Positions 21,328 through 33,576 of a DNA stretch of 64,000 nucleotides are shown here, one piece after another. Position numbers and translations under genes: made by a program. The number at the start of each line of letters is the position of its first letter. Position 1 is the stretch's first letter. The stretch is from Emiliania huxleyi CCMP1516 (Eukaryota; Haptophyta; Isochrysidales; Noelaerhabdaceae), in the NCBI RefSeq assembly GCF_000372725.1, contig NW_005198965.1, positions 177,655 through 241,654 on the forward strand. The letters run 5' to 3'. A model generated the notes under the pieces. That model saw only the letters and a list, made by a program, of their open reading frames with translations. It had not been told where the DNA came from and did no database searches.

Positions 21328-22128
21328 GCTCCGCGCCCCTCGCGTGCGCACTTAGGAGGTGTAGGATGGAGGTGGAGGAGGAGGAGAGATAGAGAGAGAG
21401 AGAGATGTGGGCGCTCCGCCGCCCACGAGATCGAAAATATTAGCACGACCGCCCCTGGGGCCGTCCGTGCGACAACTGGAACGTATTGTACTAAAAAATG
21501 GAAAATGACAACATCCACGGCAGCGCCTCGGTTAGACCTTGCACACGCATAGGGATAGGCAGAAGTTCGACCTCTACCAGTACCAGTTCGGCGTGCCCCC
21601 AGTCAGATGCTCAAAATGACTGCCGCGGCGCGAAAGCAGAATTTTTTGAGGGCTTCGATGATGTGAGCACTTGAGCACTTGAGCACTTGAGCACTTGATA
21701 GGGTCGATTCCGCATGGTACGGGACCCCTCGATCGTCTCGCCCTCCCTCACTGGTGTGTTCATTCTCGAGGTTCTCGAGGTGGACATCCTTTGGCCGCGC
21801 TGGGTAGCGAGGATTGGTGTAACCCGAGCCACGGAGCCCGAGTTGGTGCCGCCGCGGCACGCGGCGGGCGTGGCGGCGCGGCTCACGGCGAGGAGCGGGG
21901 AGCGGGTGGCGGTGACGGTTCGAGGCGTCCTGTGACCTCAGTCTATCCGTCTCTATTTTCACGCACTCAGGACTCACGCACACACCGCTCTCCGCTCACC
22001 GGCTCACACCTGAAGCGAGAGCCGCGGGGTTCGACGGCAGCTAATCCCTTCACCCTCCACAAAGTAGAATCCTCTGTGGGGCGTGTTATAACCCCCTCTC
22101 TGCACCCCCTCTTGTACTCCCATCCACA
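21328..22128. other. Intergenic
   Basis: Contains a short GAGAGAG run (about 21385-21404), four tandem copies of the 10-mer GAGCACTTGA near 21666-21700, and repeat B (21764-21810). No gene is supported. Confidence 0.5.
21764..21810 (+). repeat. Repeat B, copy 1 (47 bp)
   Basis: Matches 51437-51483 at 43 of 47 positions. The core is CTCGAGGTTCTCGAGG (two CTCGAG palindromes) followed by ATCCTTT and GGGTAGCGA. It lies 319 bp upstream of the first amidase ATG. Confidence 0.75.
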
Positions 22129-25100
22129 ATGCTTCGCGTTGCACCCCTCCTGATTCTCCTGACGGGCGCCCCGGAGGCGACAGCCAAGGAGCCGCGGCGC
22201 AACCCGCTCGGCGTGCGCGACTCGCGCCGCCAGCTTTCCACGGCCTCAGACAAGCTGGTGGTGGACGCCGATGGCCTCGTCGATCGCGTGAGCGAAAAGG
22301 CGACCGTGAAGCCTTCCAAGGGCGCCTCGCATGGCGACAAGAAACTCCTCTTCAGCTCGATCGTCATCCCGCCGTCGCCGCCCGAGTACGAGTGTGACGC
22401 AGGCGCGTGCCCGTCTCCGCCTATTACTTCACTTCACGCACGCTTCTCTGCGCAACTCCTCTGCGCACACTCCTCTGCGCACACTCCTCTGCGCACACTC
22501 CTCTGCGCACACGCAGCACGCCCGCGCACTGGAGGACTGCCAGAGCCTCGCTACGCCCGCGCTCCGTTGCTTCGCCTCTCACTCCGCTGGTTTGTGTCTC
22601 TCGACCCGCCGCTGCGGCCTCGTCCCGCTGCTTCACTGCCTCGCTGACGATCCCTCCCCCCTTCCTCCCCTCAGTCGGCAAGTTCATGTGCGAGGACCCA
22701 AAGTACTCAATCGAGTGCGTGAAGTTCCACCCCGACTTCCCGCCCAAGGAGATCATCGACCAGGACTACGAGCGCGGCCAAGGCTTTGCCAAGGTCCGGC
22801 CCCTCCCTCGGCCGCCTTCCCCTTCCTCCCTCAGACCTCACATCGCTCCGATCCCGCCCTCCCCAGGTTCCGGACCTGTACCCGGAGATTGGCGCGTGGT
22901 TCACCGACGTGTTCGCCACGAAGCCCTGCCCGCCCATGGAGCCGACGGCGCGGGAGAAGATGCTGTACCAGATGACCGCCGCCGACTATGTGGCCGCGTT
23001 CAAGGCGGGCGAGGTGACGGCAAAAGAGTACGCGGAAGCGCTCGTCAACCGGATGATGCACTACGAGATGCTCAACGCGTGGTTCGTCACCTCGTACGAG
23101 ACCTCGCACTACATCATCGAGGACGCGCAGGCGATCGACGACAAGGCCGCCGCGGATGGAGTCGAGTCGGTCGCGCCGCTCTACGGCCTCCCCGTGCCAG
23201 CCAAGGGGACCATGGCATCAACTGACTACCCGGGCGGCGCTGGCCTCGGCATTCTCGACGGCTGCTACTCCACCGACGACGCCGCGCTCCTCAAGCTCAT
23301 CAAGGAGGCCAATGGAATCATCATGGGCAAGGCGCGTGTATTTTGGCACTCCTCTGCAGCCCTGGCCTGCCATCTGCTCACCCCCCCCCTTCCCCCGTCC
23401 GCCCCCGCAGACCAACGTGCCTGAGTACGCCTGCTCGTGGCAGACGATGTGCGCGTCTCCTCTCCCCGCCTCTTCTTACCCAAGCTCCCCGCCATCCTGC
23501 ATCCCTCCGGCCCTCGTCTCGCAGGAACCACATGAACGGCGTCACACGCAACGGGTACGATTTCGAGCTGGCCGTGTGCGGCTCTTCAGGCGGCTCCGCG
23601 TCCGCCGTCGGTTCCTACATCGCGCCGCTTGCCATCACGGAGGACACGGGCGGATCGACCCGCTGCCCGGCTCACGCCAACGGCAACTTTGGTGCGGACG
23701 TAGTTGCTCCCCAGCCCCGACTCATTCGACCCTGCGTGCAGTGAGTGCACATCTCGAGCGCCGCCGCCCAACCCTGCAGGCTACGACCCGCCGCGCAACA
23801 AGTACCCGAACGACGGCAACCCCGGCATCACACACTTCCGCGACCAGCTCGGCACCAACGCACGCTCGATGGACGACATCCTCCTCTTTGACATGGCCGT
23901 CCTCGGGCTGCAAGACGAGCACGCTAATGTGCGCCGCCCCCCCCCCCCCCCCCCACCGGGGCCCCCTTTGCCGCACTCTCGTAGGCACTGCACGCCCCCC
24001 CCCCCCCTCGCCACAGGCGGAAGCCAAAGTCGCCGCCATGACGAACGATGCCATCAAAATCGGCTTCCCCACCGAGATCTTCGTCAACTTGAACGTGCCC
24101 GCTTCGGTCCGAGCGCTCGACGGCGGCCTCTCGTACTCCGGCCCCGATCGCCGTGCGTCGGCCTCGCTGCGGAATGCTCTCTCTCAGGCCTGCAGACTTG
24201 CCCCGCCGGACTTGCCCCGCCGGACTTGGCCCCGCCGCAGCAGCCCGAATGGTTGCATCTACCCACCGCGCCCGCCGTGTCTCGCGGCAGGCCAAGATGA
24301 TCGTGTCGGGCGCCGGCTTCTCGATGACCGAAGAGGAGTGGCCCGAGGTTGAGTCGCCGACGCTCGGCAAGGTCAACGCGCTCTACCACATGCTCTCCGG
24401 CTTCGAGTTCGAGCCCGGCACACCCTGGACCTACTCGGTCTGCGCCCAGACGTTTACCGGCCAGATTGCGCAGTGGTGCGATCCGCTCCTCTCCCTCTCG
24501 GGCCATCCTCCGACGAACGCCATGGGACCCCCCCCCCTTCCCGCCCCTTGCTGCTGCGCGCAGGCAGCACAACTACTTTCTGGCAAACACGACGACCATC
24601 GCCGACGTCATCGACGACACGCGCCCCGTCGGCGTGTCGCACGGTCCGGCGGGCTGCTTCCGCGGCTACAACGGCAACACCGGCGAGTCGAAGCTGCGCT
24701 ACTGCGGCGTGTACCAAACCTTGGCGCCCGAATTCTGGAACATGTACTTCGAGCAGACCGGGGTCGACATGATCATCACGCCCACGCAGTTCACCCCGAT
24801 CCAAAAGTGCTCTTCACCCCCCGCCTGGGCCCTGAGGCGAGAGGTCCTCACCTTTTGCTGTGCGCGCTCGGCACAGGTACTCGGAGAACGCCATGGGCAC
24901 CATCCCAATCGAAGTCAAGAACATGACCGACGGCACCTACGACACCGTTGAGATGGGCTCGACTGGCACGACCGGGTCGGTTCACTACTCCTACTTCAAG
25001 ATGATTCACATCTCCAAGGCGTGCGCGGCGCCAACCACCTGCGTCGCTACCCGACACCCATGATTGCTGGCTGTTTGCTCTGCCGTGCGTGCAGGTGGTC

Positions 25101-25316
25101 GTGCCGATCGGCGTCGACGAGAACGGGGCGCCAATGTCGTTTACCATCTGGGGCAAGGCGATGCCCAAGGAGGAGACCTTCTGCGACAAGTGCGCCGAGA
25201 CCTTCGACCTCGAGTTCCTCTACAAGGTGAAGAAGGTTGTTGCAGCGCTCCACGGGCCCGACTCCCCGCTCAAGCGCGTCCCCTCGCCCCTCGCCATGGC
25301 GGACGGCCTCATGTAA
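22129..25316 (+). CDS. Amidase-signature family protein A, secreted
   Basis: Eleven exons: 22129-22402, 22675-22793, 22867-23331, 23411-23448, 23525-23691, 23780-23928, 24017-24154, 24291-24475, 24564-24806, 24877-25018, 25095-25316 (713 residues). All phases agree; introns 1, 3, 7 and 10 start with GC. A signal peptide is likely (MLRVAPLLILLTGAPEATA). The Ser-cisSer-Lys triad of amidase-signature hydrolases is visible: Lys in LPVPAKGTMAS, cis-Ser in CGSSGGSASAVG and nucleophile Ser in TEDTGGSTRCPA. MGK-TNVPEYA is the conserved segment at the exon 3/4 joint. It would hydrolyse an amide outside the cytosol; the substrate is unknown. Intron 1 holds a CTCCTCTGCGCACA minisatellite. It is the most diverged member of a three-gene tandem array. 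Confidence 0.85.
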
Positions 25317-26175
25317 AGTCTGTACGAGGACGCCTCCGCCCACGACCCCGAACCCCGCGGAACGGTCCGGGGACTTTGTACGTCCTTCTTCGAGGCTCCC
25401 TGGTGCGCACTTCCTGGCGGCCATTTGCAGCGCGAGCGACTGCGCGACATCGTCGCCCGGCCGTCGGTTGGTGTGCCTCTCCACATAGACGCGTTGGATC
25501 CAGACCCCCTCGGCAATCTTGCTAGTGTACACAGCGCTTGCGGCGACTCTCCCGTCCTCGCATGGCAGATCTGGCGGTCTCGAGAGGGGGCTTCTTAGGG
25601 CCTGAGATCGGAACCAGATGATGTATGTGTCGTGTGCGACTGACTGCGTGTGCGATCCAGATCTGTATCTGTCGTGTGTGCGATTCTGATTGCGCTAGAA
25701 AGAGCGGCTAGAAAGAGCCGTAGAGCGTATACGGATTGCGGAGCCGGAGGCTGATGAGTTGCACAGGGGTTGTGTCGAGGGGTTGTGCGCCGGGCCCTCC
25801 TGCTCGGCTCCACGCGAGTAGACAAGTGTCACCATCAACAGAGTAGAATGATCTGACCTCGGGGCCGATGTGGCCAAGCGCTGGTAGCGCGGTTGAGCCT
25901 CACGCCCATGGTCTCACAGTGTGCCGGCAGTCGCCGAGCAGTGTCGCTCACACACGCCCAGTCACGCTTCAGGCGCAAGAGATGCATGCCACGGCGAAGG
26001 CGCAAGTCCGGGAACGCCGCCGACGACCCATACCCGCGGCCGCCCACGGCCCTGCTGCTTGGCCTCTCCTCCTATCTTCGGAAAAAAAAGAAAATCGCGT
26101 GATATGATGAGCAGTGATCGCCGGGTGCTTCAGCCCTTGCCTGCTCCCCCCTCGCTGGCCTCTGCACCCCTCAGC
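25317..26175. other. Intergenic between amidases A and B
   Basis: Has GTGTGTGCG-like simple sequence (25620-25690) and a duplicated GCTAGAAAGAGC motif (about 25694-25720). An in-frame ATG at about 26107 lies upstream of the amidase B start I chose. No gene is supported. Confidence 0.5.
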
Positions 26176-29006
26176 ATGCTGACTCTCCTCTCGCTGGGCT
26201 TTGCCCCCGCGCCCGAGCCGGTGTGCCCGGCGCCCGGCGCCACCTACTTCACCGAGACCATTGCATGGACCGAGGGCGTCGACATGTCTGCCGATTCGCT
26301 GCACTACAAAGATGGCGTCGACAACAACCCATGGCCGCTCGACGTGGCTGCCTCGCGAGTTTTCCGTACGCTTCCGGCCGGAAAGGAAGCGTACAATTAT
26401 CGGTCCAAGGTGTGGCTGCCGCCTCTGACACGCCTGCACACGCAGCTCCCACTGCCGCCCGCCCTGCCGCCCGCCCTGCCACCCGCCGCCACAAGCCCTC
26501 TTCCCTCCAGGTGCTGATGGGCATGGCCCAGACGCGCGTGCTCAACGAGCCGCCCTCCGTCACGCCCAAGGACGCGGTGACGTTTGACCTGCCGGCGGTC
26601 ATGAAGCCAGCCACGCCCGAGGGCATCATGATGCTCTCCGTCCTCGAGATGCAGTACCTGCTCCGCTCGGGACAGGCAGACACACCCCTACCGTCGTCGT
26701 CATCGCCGCCCCCTTCGTCGCCGCCGCCCTCACCCTCACCTGCCTTCCCTACCTCCACGCCGCCAACGCCACCGCCACCCTCCCTCCCACCCTCGCCGCC
26801 ACCGCCCTCTCACCTACACCCTCACCCTCGCCGCCCTCGCCGCCCCCCGCGCCGCCGCTGCCTTCGCCACCGCGCCTCCGCCGCCGCCGCCTCCACCCAC
26901 TCCTCCGCCGTCCTCGCCACCACCCATACCGCCGCCACCCTCACACCCCCTGCCCCCCCTCGCGCTCCCCCATCTACCACAAAGCATGGCTCGCCCCACT
27001 GCGTCACCACAGATGACGTCGACCGAGCTGACCAACATCGCCTTCGACATGCTCGACAAGTACGACGCCGAGTTCAACATGGTCGAGGTGCCCACCAAGA
27101 ACCTGGCGATGCAGTACGCAGCGCAGGCGGACGCCGACTTCGCTGCAGGCACCTACAAGTCGTACATCCAAGGCATTCCGTTCGCCATCAAGGCGCACCT
27201 CCAGTGAGAGCGAGAGAGAGAGAGGGAGAGAGAGGGGGAGAGAGGGAGAGAGAGGGGGAGAGAGAGGGAGAGAGAGAGGGGGGGGGGGGAGTAGCGCGGC
27301 GGTAGAGAGCAAAGAGGGCAGATGCCGCGAGTAGGACACGTACGACCTCGCCGGCTACGCCACCGCCTACGGCTCGTGGGAGTACCTCAGCAACGTGGTC
27401 GAGACCGAGTCGCCGCTCGTCACCTACGCCCTCCAAGCCGGCGCGGTGCCTCTCTTCAAGTCCTCGGTACCCCAGCTCACGTGGGGCTTCGCGAATTTCA
27501 ACGGGACCACCTACTCGTGCCTCAACGGCGGGTACTCCGCGGGCGCGGGCTCCTCTGGCGGCTCGTCCATCGGCTCCGGCACCGCGGTCTGCCTCGGTGT
27601 CGTCCCCGTCTCCATCTGCGAGCAGACGGGCTCGTCGTGCCAGGCGCCCGCAATCGCCAACGGCATCGCCACGATGATCCCCGCCATCGGCACCTTTTCG
27701 CGCGAGAACAACGGCCTCTACTCGATGGAGTCGGACCGCCCGGGCCTGCTCTGCCGCGACGTCATGTCGTGCGCCGTCTTCTACAACTACATGCGCGGCA
27801 AGTCGGACGGCGACCCGCAGTCGCGCGACGTGCCCTTCCAGGACCCCGCATCCGTCGACATCTCGTCGCTCTCCATCGGCTTCGCCGACAACTCAGACAC
27901 GGCCGGCTGGCCCGAGGCTTGGGACACGCCGCTCAAAGGGCAGCGCACGAACGTGTACGACGCGCTCGTCGCGACCGGCGCGACCGTGACCCAGAAGGAC
28001 CATCTTGCGGACTTCTTCGACCCGCCTCAGCTTCTCAAGGACTACGAGGAGGCCGGTATCGGCAACGAGTGGTTTGGCTGGTCAGTATCTCCCGTGCCTC
28101 CCCTCCCCGCTCCCCCCCCCCCCCCCTGACCCGGCTCCTCCCCAACTCTGGCGCACGGTGCCCGCTGATTGCCCGCCTGATCCGTCGGCACAGGTGGGAC
28201 TGGTATTGGCTCAACGTCGAGGGCTTTTTCGAGGACTTGTTCAAGTACGGCTCCGACAAGGGTACCAGCTATGGCCCTGTCTGGTACGGCCAGAACACCA
28301 ATTTTGATAAGGGGGACCACAAGCACCACATCCTGACCAGCGCCTACGCCTACCTCGATACTCTCTGGATCCACGGCTACGTCAGCGAGAAGGCCATGTA
28401 CCCGATGCTCGAGGAGCAGATGCCAGGCAGTGGGACCGCCTCCCCTACCTGTTCGCGGCCTCGAGCGGCTGCGACTGAGTCCCCCCCCCCCCCCCCCCAG
28501 ACGTGATGGTGCACTTTGCGCAGAGCGAGCTCAACGGCGCCGTCAACAAGGGCATGGTGAAGCGGGCGGGCATCAACACCGTCCACTTCCCGGAGTACTA
28601 TTGGGACGTGACGGCGACTGGCGACTGGACTTCGGCGCACGAGGCCGCTTACGAAGACTTCTACTCCGCGACGCCGCACCACCCGGCGATGATCACCTGC
28701 GAGTCGAAGAAGTACGAGCCGGCCAAGGCCCTCGCCGTGTGCGACTATCTGCAGAAGACCCTCGTGACAGGCGGCAAGCTCATCTCGCCAAACATCGCCG
28801 CCATCCACTCCGCGATCGCAGACGGCACCCACGACCTCGACTGCCCGTACGACTGGTCCGACAAACCTGGTTACGCGGGATACCCGGACACCTCGGGCAT
28901 GCCCCAGTACCTCAAGGCGAAGATCCACGCCAAGAAGAAGAACATCGGCGTCTCGGTGTCCTGCAAGGTCGTGACTGGAGGCTGTGACGGCGGCACCTGC
29001 GGCTGA
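26176..29006 (+). CDS. Amidase-signature family protein B, secreted
   Basis: Six exons: 26176-26409, 26511-26675, 27013-27192, 27335-28080, 28194-28426, 28501-29006 (687 residues); introns 2, 3 and 5 begin with GC. The start is the Met beginning MLTLLSLGFAPAPEPVC, matching the start of gene C. Lys lies in IPFAIK-DTYDLAG, cis-Ser in GSSGGSSIGSG. The nucleophile loop reads EQTGSSCQAPA where the family norm is DTGGS.R.PA, so the third-position Ser is kept but the Gly and Arg are changed. C-terminal segments shared with C include ITCESKKYEPAKALAVCDYL and WDLDCPYDW-like Cys/Trp motifs. Introns contain a (GA)n tract (27210-27290) and poly-C runs. Confidence 0.83.
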
Positions 29007-30083
29007 GGCGCTGAGCCTCGCAAGGCAATCCTGTACACTTTGCGCGCTCTAGTCTGTGCGAAGGGGGAGAGGGGGAGAGAGACCTCTGTCCTCTGACCAC
29101 ACTCTCTGCTCAGCAAAGAGCGCGCGCAGCTCGTGATGAATGGCAAGCGGGCGCTCTTAGATGCTTCTGCTTCGACCCCATCGTTGTGGCTCCTGCTACC
29201 TGCTGGTCTTGTTCGATGGTCTGGTGTCGCTCTTGGTCTTGCGGGTCGACGCTCGCCCTCGCGTCAACGACGCTGCCTCCGTGGTGAGTGGTGTACGGGT
29301 CTAGGTGGTGCTGGTGGTCCTCTGCCTCGGCCCTCGCGGGTCTCTGTCCCTTGTGCAAGCGCGCTGCGAAATCAAGAGAGCGGCGTAAATGTGTTCGCGT
29401 ACCTTTTTCGGTGCAGCCAGCAAGGTAAAAGGGTACGCTCTCTGGACAAGCCGCTCAATAATCGAATCCGCCTACGAGCGGAAGCAGATCGAGCGCTGGC
29501 TCGCGACCAAGTCGACGAGTCCGATGACGGGCGAGGCACTCGAGCATATCTTCCTCTTCCCAAACCAAGCGCTGCGTGGGCGGATTCGAGACTGGCAAGA
29601 GGCGCATTGAGCGGTTTCGCGCGTTCTCGTGCACGGCCGGGGTGAGGGCTGGTAAATGTAATTTTCGAATCCGCCCTTTTGCTATTTGCCAAGGAAACAA
29701 AGAAAAAATGTATTGCAAAAAAAATCTTAAAATTGTGTGGTGTGGACGCGAGAATAGCTCCGCCGTTCATGCCGAGGCAACCGATGCGAGTCGACTGGTG
29801 TGTGTCGTCGTGGTTTCGTATAAGAATACTCATTCACACGATGCGCCTCGGGTTTGTTGCGCACTTGCGCAGCGGCGCTTTCAGGCGCCCGCCCCGGCGA
29901 ATGAGTGGTGGGGGTGCTGTGGGCAAAAAGAATTCTTCGTGGCGATACACATCTTGTCCCCCTTTGTCCCCTTCTGAGGCCGCACCCCTGTCTCCGCTGT
30001 CCGCTTCAGGTCCGCCGTGCGGCGGCGGATTGCGCGCGTGTTAGCTCTCACCCCTCCGCCTCTGTCCCGCCGTCAAGGGAACC
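29007..30083. other. Intergenic between amidases B and C
   Basis: Apart from the U-box fragment (29389-29610) I see no gene. An AT-rich patch, unusual here, lies at 29650-29760. Confidence 0.5.
29389..29610 (+). pseudogene. Solitary U-box fragment
   Basis: Reads YERKQIERWL, TSPMTGEALEHIFLFPN and LRGRIRDWQ, the C-terminal two thirds of a U-box, the E2-binding fold of some ubiquitin ligases. The first strand (the D.P....G.TY part) is degenerate and no partner domain follows. It may be an isolated exon or a relic. Confidence 0.5.
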
Positions 30084-32579
30084 ATGACGGCAGTCCTGTC
30101 ATTGCTGCTGCCCAACTTCGTGGCGTTCGCCCCGAAGCCCGAGCCGACCTGCCCTGCGGTACGCTTTTGCAATCCCCTCCTGCCCCGCCCGGCCGCTGAT
30201 TCGCTTCGCCCCTGTGACTTGGCAGAATGGCGCGTACTACTTCGAGCAATTCCTTTTGGTGGACGACTACGACGACGACGAGGACTCTGTCTACTACAAG
30301 GAAGACGTCACCGCCTGGTCGAGCAAGGTCGAGGCCTCACGCGCCTTCCGCGAGACCGCCTCGGGCAGCGTGTACAACTATCGCAACAAGGTGCTCATGG
30401 GGCTGGGCCAGACGCGTGTGCTCAACGAGCCACCTTCGGTCACTGACCCGTACGACGTCTCGTTCGACCTGCCGAATGTTGACCTGCCCGACACGGACGA
30501 GGGAATCATGATGCTGTCCATCCTGGAGATGCAGTCGCTACTGCGCTCCGGCAAGATCACATCCTCGCAGCTGACCGAGATCTCCATCGCGATGCTCCAG
30601 AAGTACGATGCGGAGTACAACATGGTCGAAGTGCCAGCGTACGGTGCAAGCTCCCTCACCTGCCTCTCACATCGGATCGCCACCATGCACCGGCCTCAAC
30701 AGCCCCCACCACCGGCCTCAACACAAGCCCCCACCACCGGCCTCAACACAAGCCCCAAGCATCTCTAGCCTCCGGGACCGTGCCTGACCTGAGTGCGTGT
30801 GTGAGCGGTTGCAGAGATTGCGCGCTATTGGGCGGCGGAGGCCGACGCAAAGTTCGAGCGCGGCGAGTACACCTCTTTCGTGCAGGGCATCCCGTTCGCT
30901 ATCAAGGACACCTTCGATCTCAAGGGCGTCGCCACCGCGTACGGCTCGTGGCAGTACCTCAACAACGTCATTGACGACTTCGAGTCCCCACTTGCGACCA
31001 ACGCGATCAAGGCGGGCGCCGTGCCCGTGTTTAAGTCGTCGGTGCCGCAACTCACTTGGGGAACGGCCAACTTCAACGGGACCGTGTACTCGTGCCTGCA
31101 CGGAGGCTACTCCGCGGGGCCAGGCAACTCGGGCGGCTCGTCCATCGGCTCCGGCAACGCCGTGTGCCTCGGCGTCGTGCCGGTGGCCATCTGCGAGCAG
31201 ACGGGCTCGTCGTGCCAGGCACCCGCGCTCGGCAACGGCATCTCTACGATCATCCCCGCGCTCGGCACGTTCTCGCGCGAGGGCACCGGCCTCTACTCGC
31301 TCGAGACCGATCGGCCCGGCCTACTCTGTCGTGACGTCATGTCGTGCGCGGTCATGTACAACTACATGCGCGGCAAGTCGGCAGGCGACCCGATGTCGCG
31401 AGACGTGCCGTTCGAGGACCCGTCCAAGGTGGACATCTCCACGCTCTCGATTGGCTTCACCGACAACCACAACACCACCGCGTGGCCGTGGGCCTTCGAC
31501 ACTCCCTTTGGTGGCAAGCGCAACAATGTCCTCGAGGCGCTCCAGGACACGGGCGCCACGGTCAGCGTCAAGAGCACGCTCGGCGAGCACCTCGGGCCAA
31601 TGAACCAGCTCGTTCAGGACCTTCCTCTCTCTAGGTCGCTTTCGCTGCGCTCCCGCAGCCGGCTCTGAGTCCCCCTTTTGACAATTAGGATGCCAAGGAC
31701 ACCGGCATCAGCTTCTCAAGCCGCTGGGATTGGTACTACCTGAACGTCGAGGGCTTCTTCGAGACCATCTTCAAGTACGGCTCGCCAGACGGCGTCACCT
31801 ACGCGCACGAGTGGCACGGGCAGAACTTCAACTCCCCGAACGGCCACGTCGGGGCATCAGCGTACGCGGTGCAGGACAACCACTGGATGTCGGGCTACGT
31901 GGCCGAGAAGGGTTTCTACCCCATGCTGCAGGGCATGCCGGACGTCGTCGTGCACTTTGGGCAATCTGAGCTGACGGGCGCCGTCATGGGCACGCACTAC
32001 TACAAGCGTGCCGGAATCAACACCGTGCACTTCCCAGAGTTCTACTGGGACACGTCCAAGACCTACTACAACTCGACTGGCGGCGTGTGGAAGCCATACC
32101 GCGACGGCTCCTTTGAGGACAAGCACCCGCAGTATCCGTGGCACCCGGCGATGATCACGTGCGAGTCCAAGAAGTACGAGCCGGCCAAGGCCCTCGCCGT
32201 TTGCGACTACCTACAGAAGAAGCTGGTTGCGGGCGGCAAGCTGATCTCGCCGTACAAGGACGCGATTCATGGCGCGTAAACCCCCCCCCCCCCCTCTCCC
32301 CTCTCCCCTCCCTCCTATTCAACAACTTATTCAATTCACTCCCTCCAACAGCCCTATAGATGAGATGGGGCACTCCCCCCCCCCCCCCCCCGCCCGCCCG
32401 CCCTTTCAGCGGACATCAAGAGCGGTGCGTGGGACCTCGACTGCCCGTACGACTGGAGCCACAAAGCGGGCTACGAGGGCTACCCTGACACCGTGGTTGG
32501 CATGCCGGAATACCTCAAGGACAAGATCAAGGCGAAGATGGGCAACATCGGAAAGTCGCCACTCTGCAAGTGGAAGTGA
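30084..32579 (+). CDS. Amidase-signature family protein C, secreted
   Basis: Five exons: 30084-30158, 30226-30643, 30815-31634, 31721-32271, 32410-32579 (677 residues). Intron 4 is GC-AG (GCGCGT donor). The acceptor of intron 3 (CTTCTCAAG, 31720) is the least certain, but it gives the same phase and the same WDWY restart as in gene B. The signal-peptide-like start is MTAVLSLLLPNFVAF. Lys sits in IPFAIKDTFDLKG, cis-Ser in GNSGGSSIGSG and the altered nucleophile loop EQTGSSCQAPA is shared with B. Gene B is clearly its closest relative; intron positions 1 and 2 differ, showing intron gain or loss after duplication. Without splicing of intron 4 the frame would stop at 32277-32279. Confidence 0.83.
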
Positions 32580-33576
32580 GCCCGGCAACGCAAGCTGAGC
32601 CTTCTCTCCGCCACGATGTAATATGAGGCATTCTCCGCCTCCGAGGAGACCCAATGTAATATGAGGCGTTCTCCTTTCGAGGAGACCCAATGTGAATGAC
32701 TAGGAGTCAGACTCCACTGGCCGGAGCGCGTCTCCGCGGTGTACCCTTTTTAGATCGACCTGGCACCCCGCCGTGAGCGTGCGTCCTCCGCAGGAGTCGC
32801 TTAGGCGGCTCCTGTGATGTACCTGTGTCCGCCGTGCCAGTGCGCGCTCTAGTCCCGTGCCGAGTGTTGTGAGCCAGAGCGTACTGCGACGCGTGCTAGC
32901 ACTAACAAAGGCAAACAAAAGAATTAAGAAACGAGCAAACGGAGACGTCGGGCCGCAATGCACTACGCTCTACTGACGTACGCACTACACGCTCTACGGC
33001 TTTTATTAGCGGGATGGGATGAGGACAGAGTCCCCACTTCAACAACATACAACAGGATCAGACGGCGGGCGGGGGGACGCGACTATAGTGCGCACTCAGA
33101 CAGGCGCACTGCACCCCAGTCAGTCCTCGCTTCCCGGTCCTTCGTCGCGGACTAGTCGACGCGGGAGACGGGAGGGCGTATTTTGGAGCCTGATCGGCTC
33201 GCACTTCGCTCACAGCCCTCAAACCCTCCCCCGAGAGTACACTCCGAGAGGCACCCCGCTGTGGCGATCTCAGTTCTCACAGCTGCACGTTTGCGCACGC
33301 GTTCTGATCCGAAATCTTTAGGCATTGGGCGATCTCCCTTCGGCTTGAGCGCTTCTTGCCCAGCGCAGCCCGCAGCCCGCAAGTGTTGTGCGGGTAGTTT
33401 GGACCTCGCTGCCGCGTCAGCTGCGCGCTGATACGCTCGCCAAAGTCGTCGTTCTGAACGCTGGTGTTGGCCATGTAGTGCTCCGGAACTTGAGAGCCGA
33501 CATCAAAGGCCCGCGAGCTGTATGCAAGCGCAATGCTGTGAGAGGAGGCGCCCTGAGAGCTACACGGGCGTTTCAC
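32580..33576. other. Intergenic
   Basis: Just after gene C is a 2-copy tandem repeat (32620-32695, unit about 37 bp with TAATATGAGGC and CGAGGAGACCCAATG). The remainder shows no gene. Confidence 0.5.

Noticed and set aside
21666-21700. CRISPR-like short repeats (GAGCACTTGA x4)
   Set aside because: Units are directly adjacent with no spacers; a simple tandem repeat in nuclear DNA.
25868-25940. tRNA-like segment
   Set aside because: TGGTAGCGCGGTTGAGCC resembles part of a D-arm, but no anticodon stem or T-arm with GTTC could be built.
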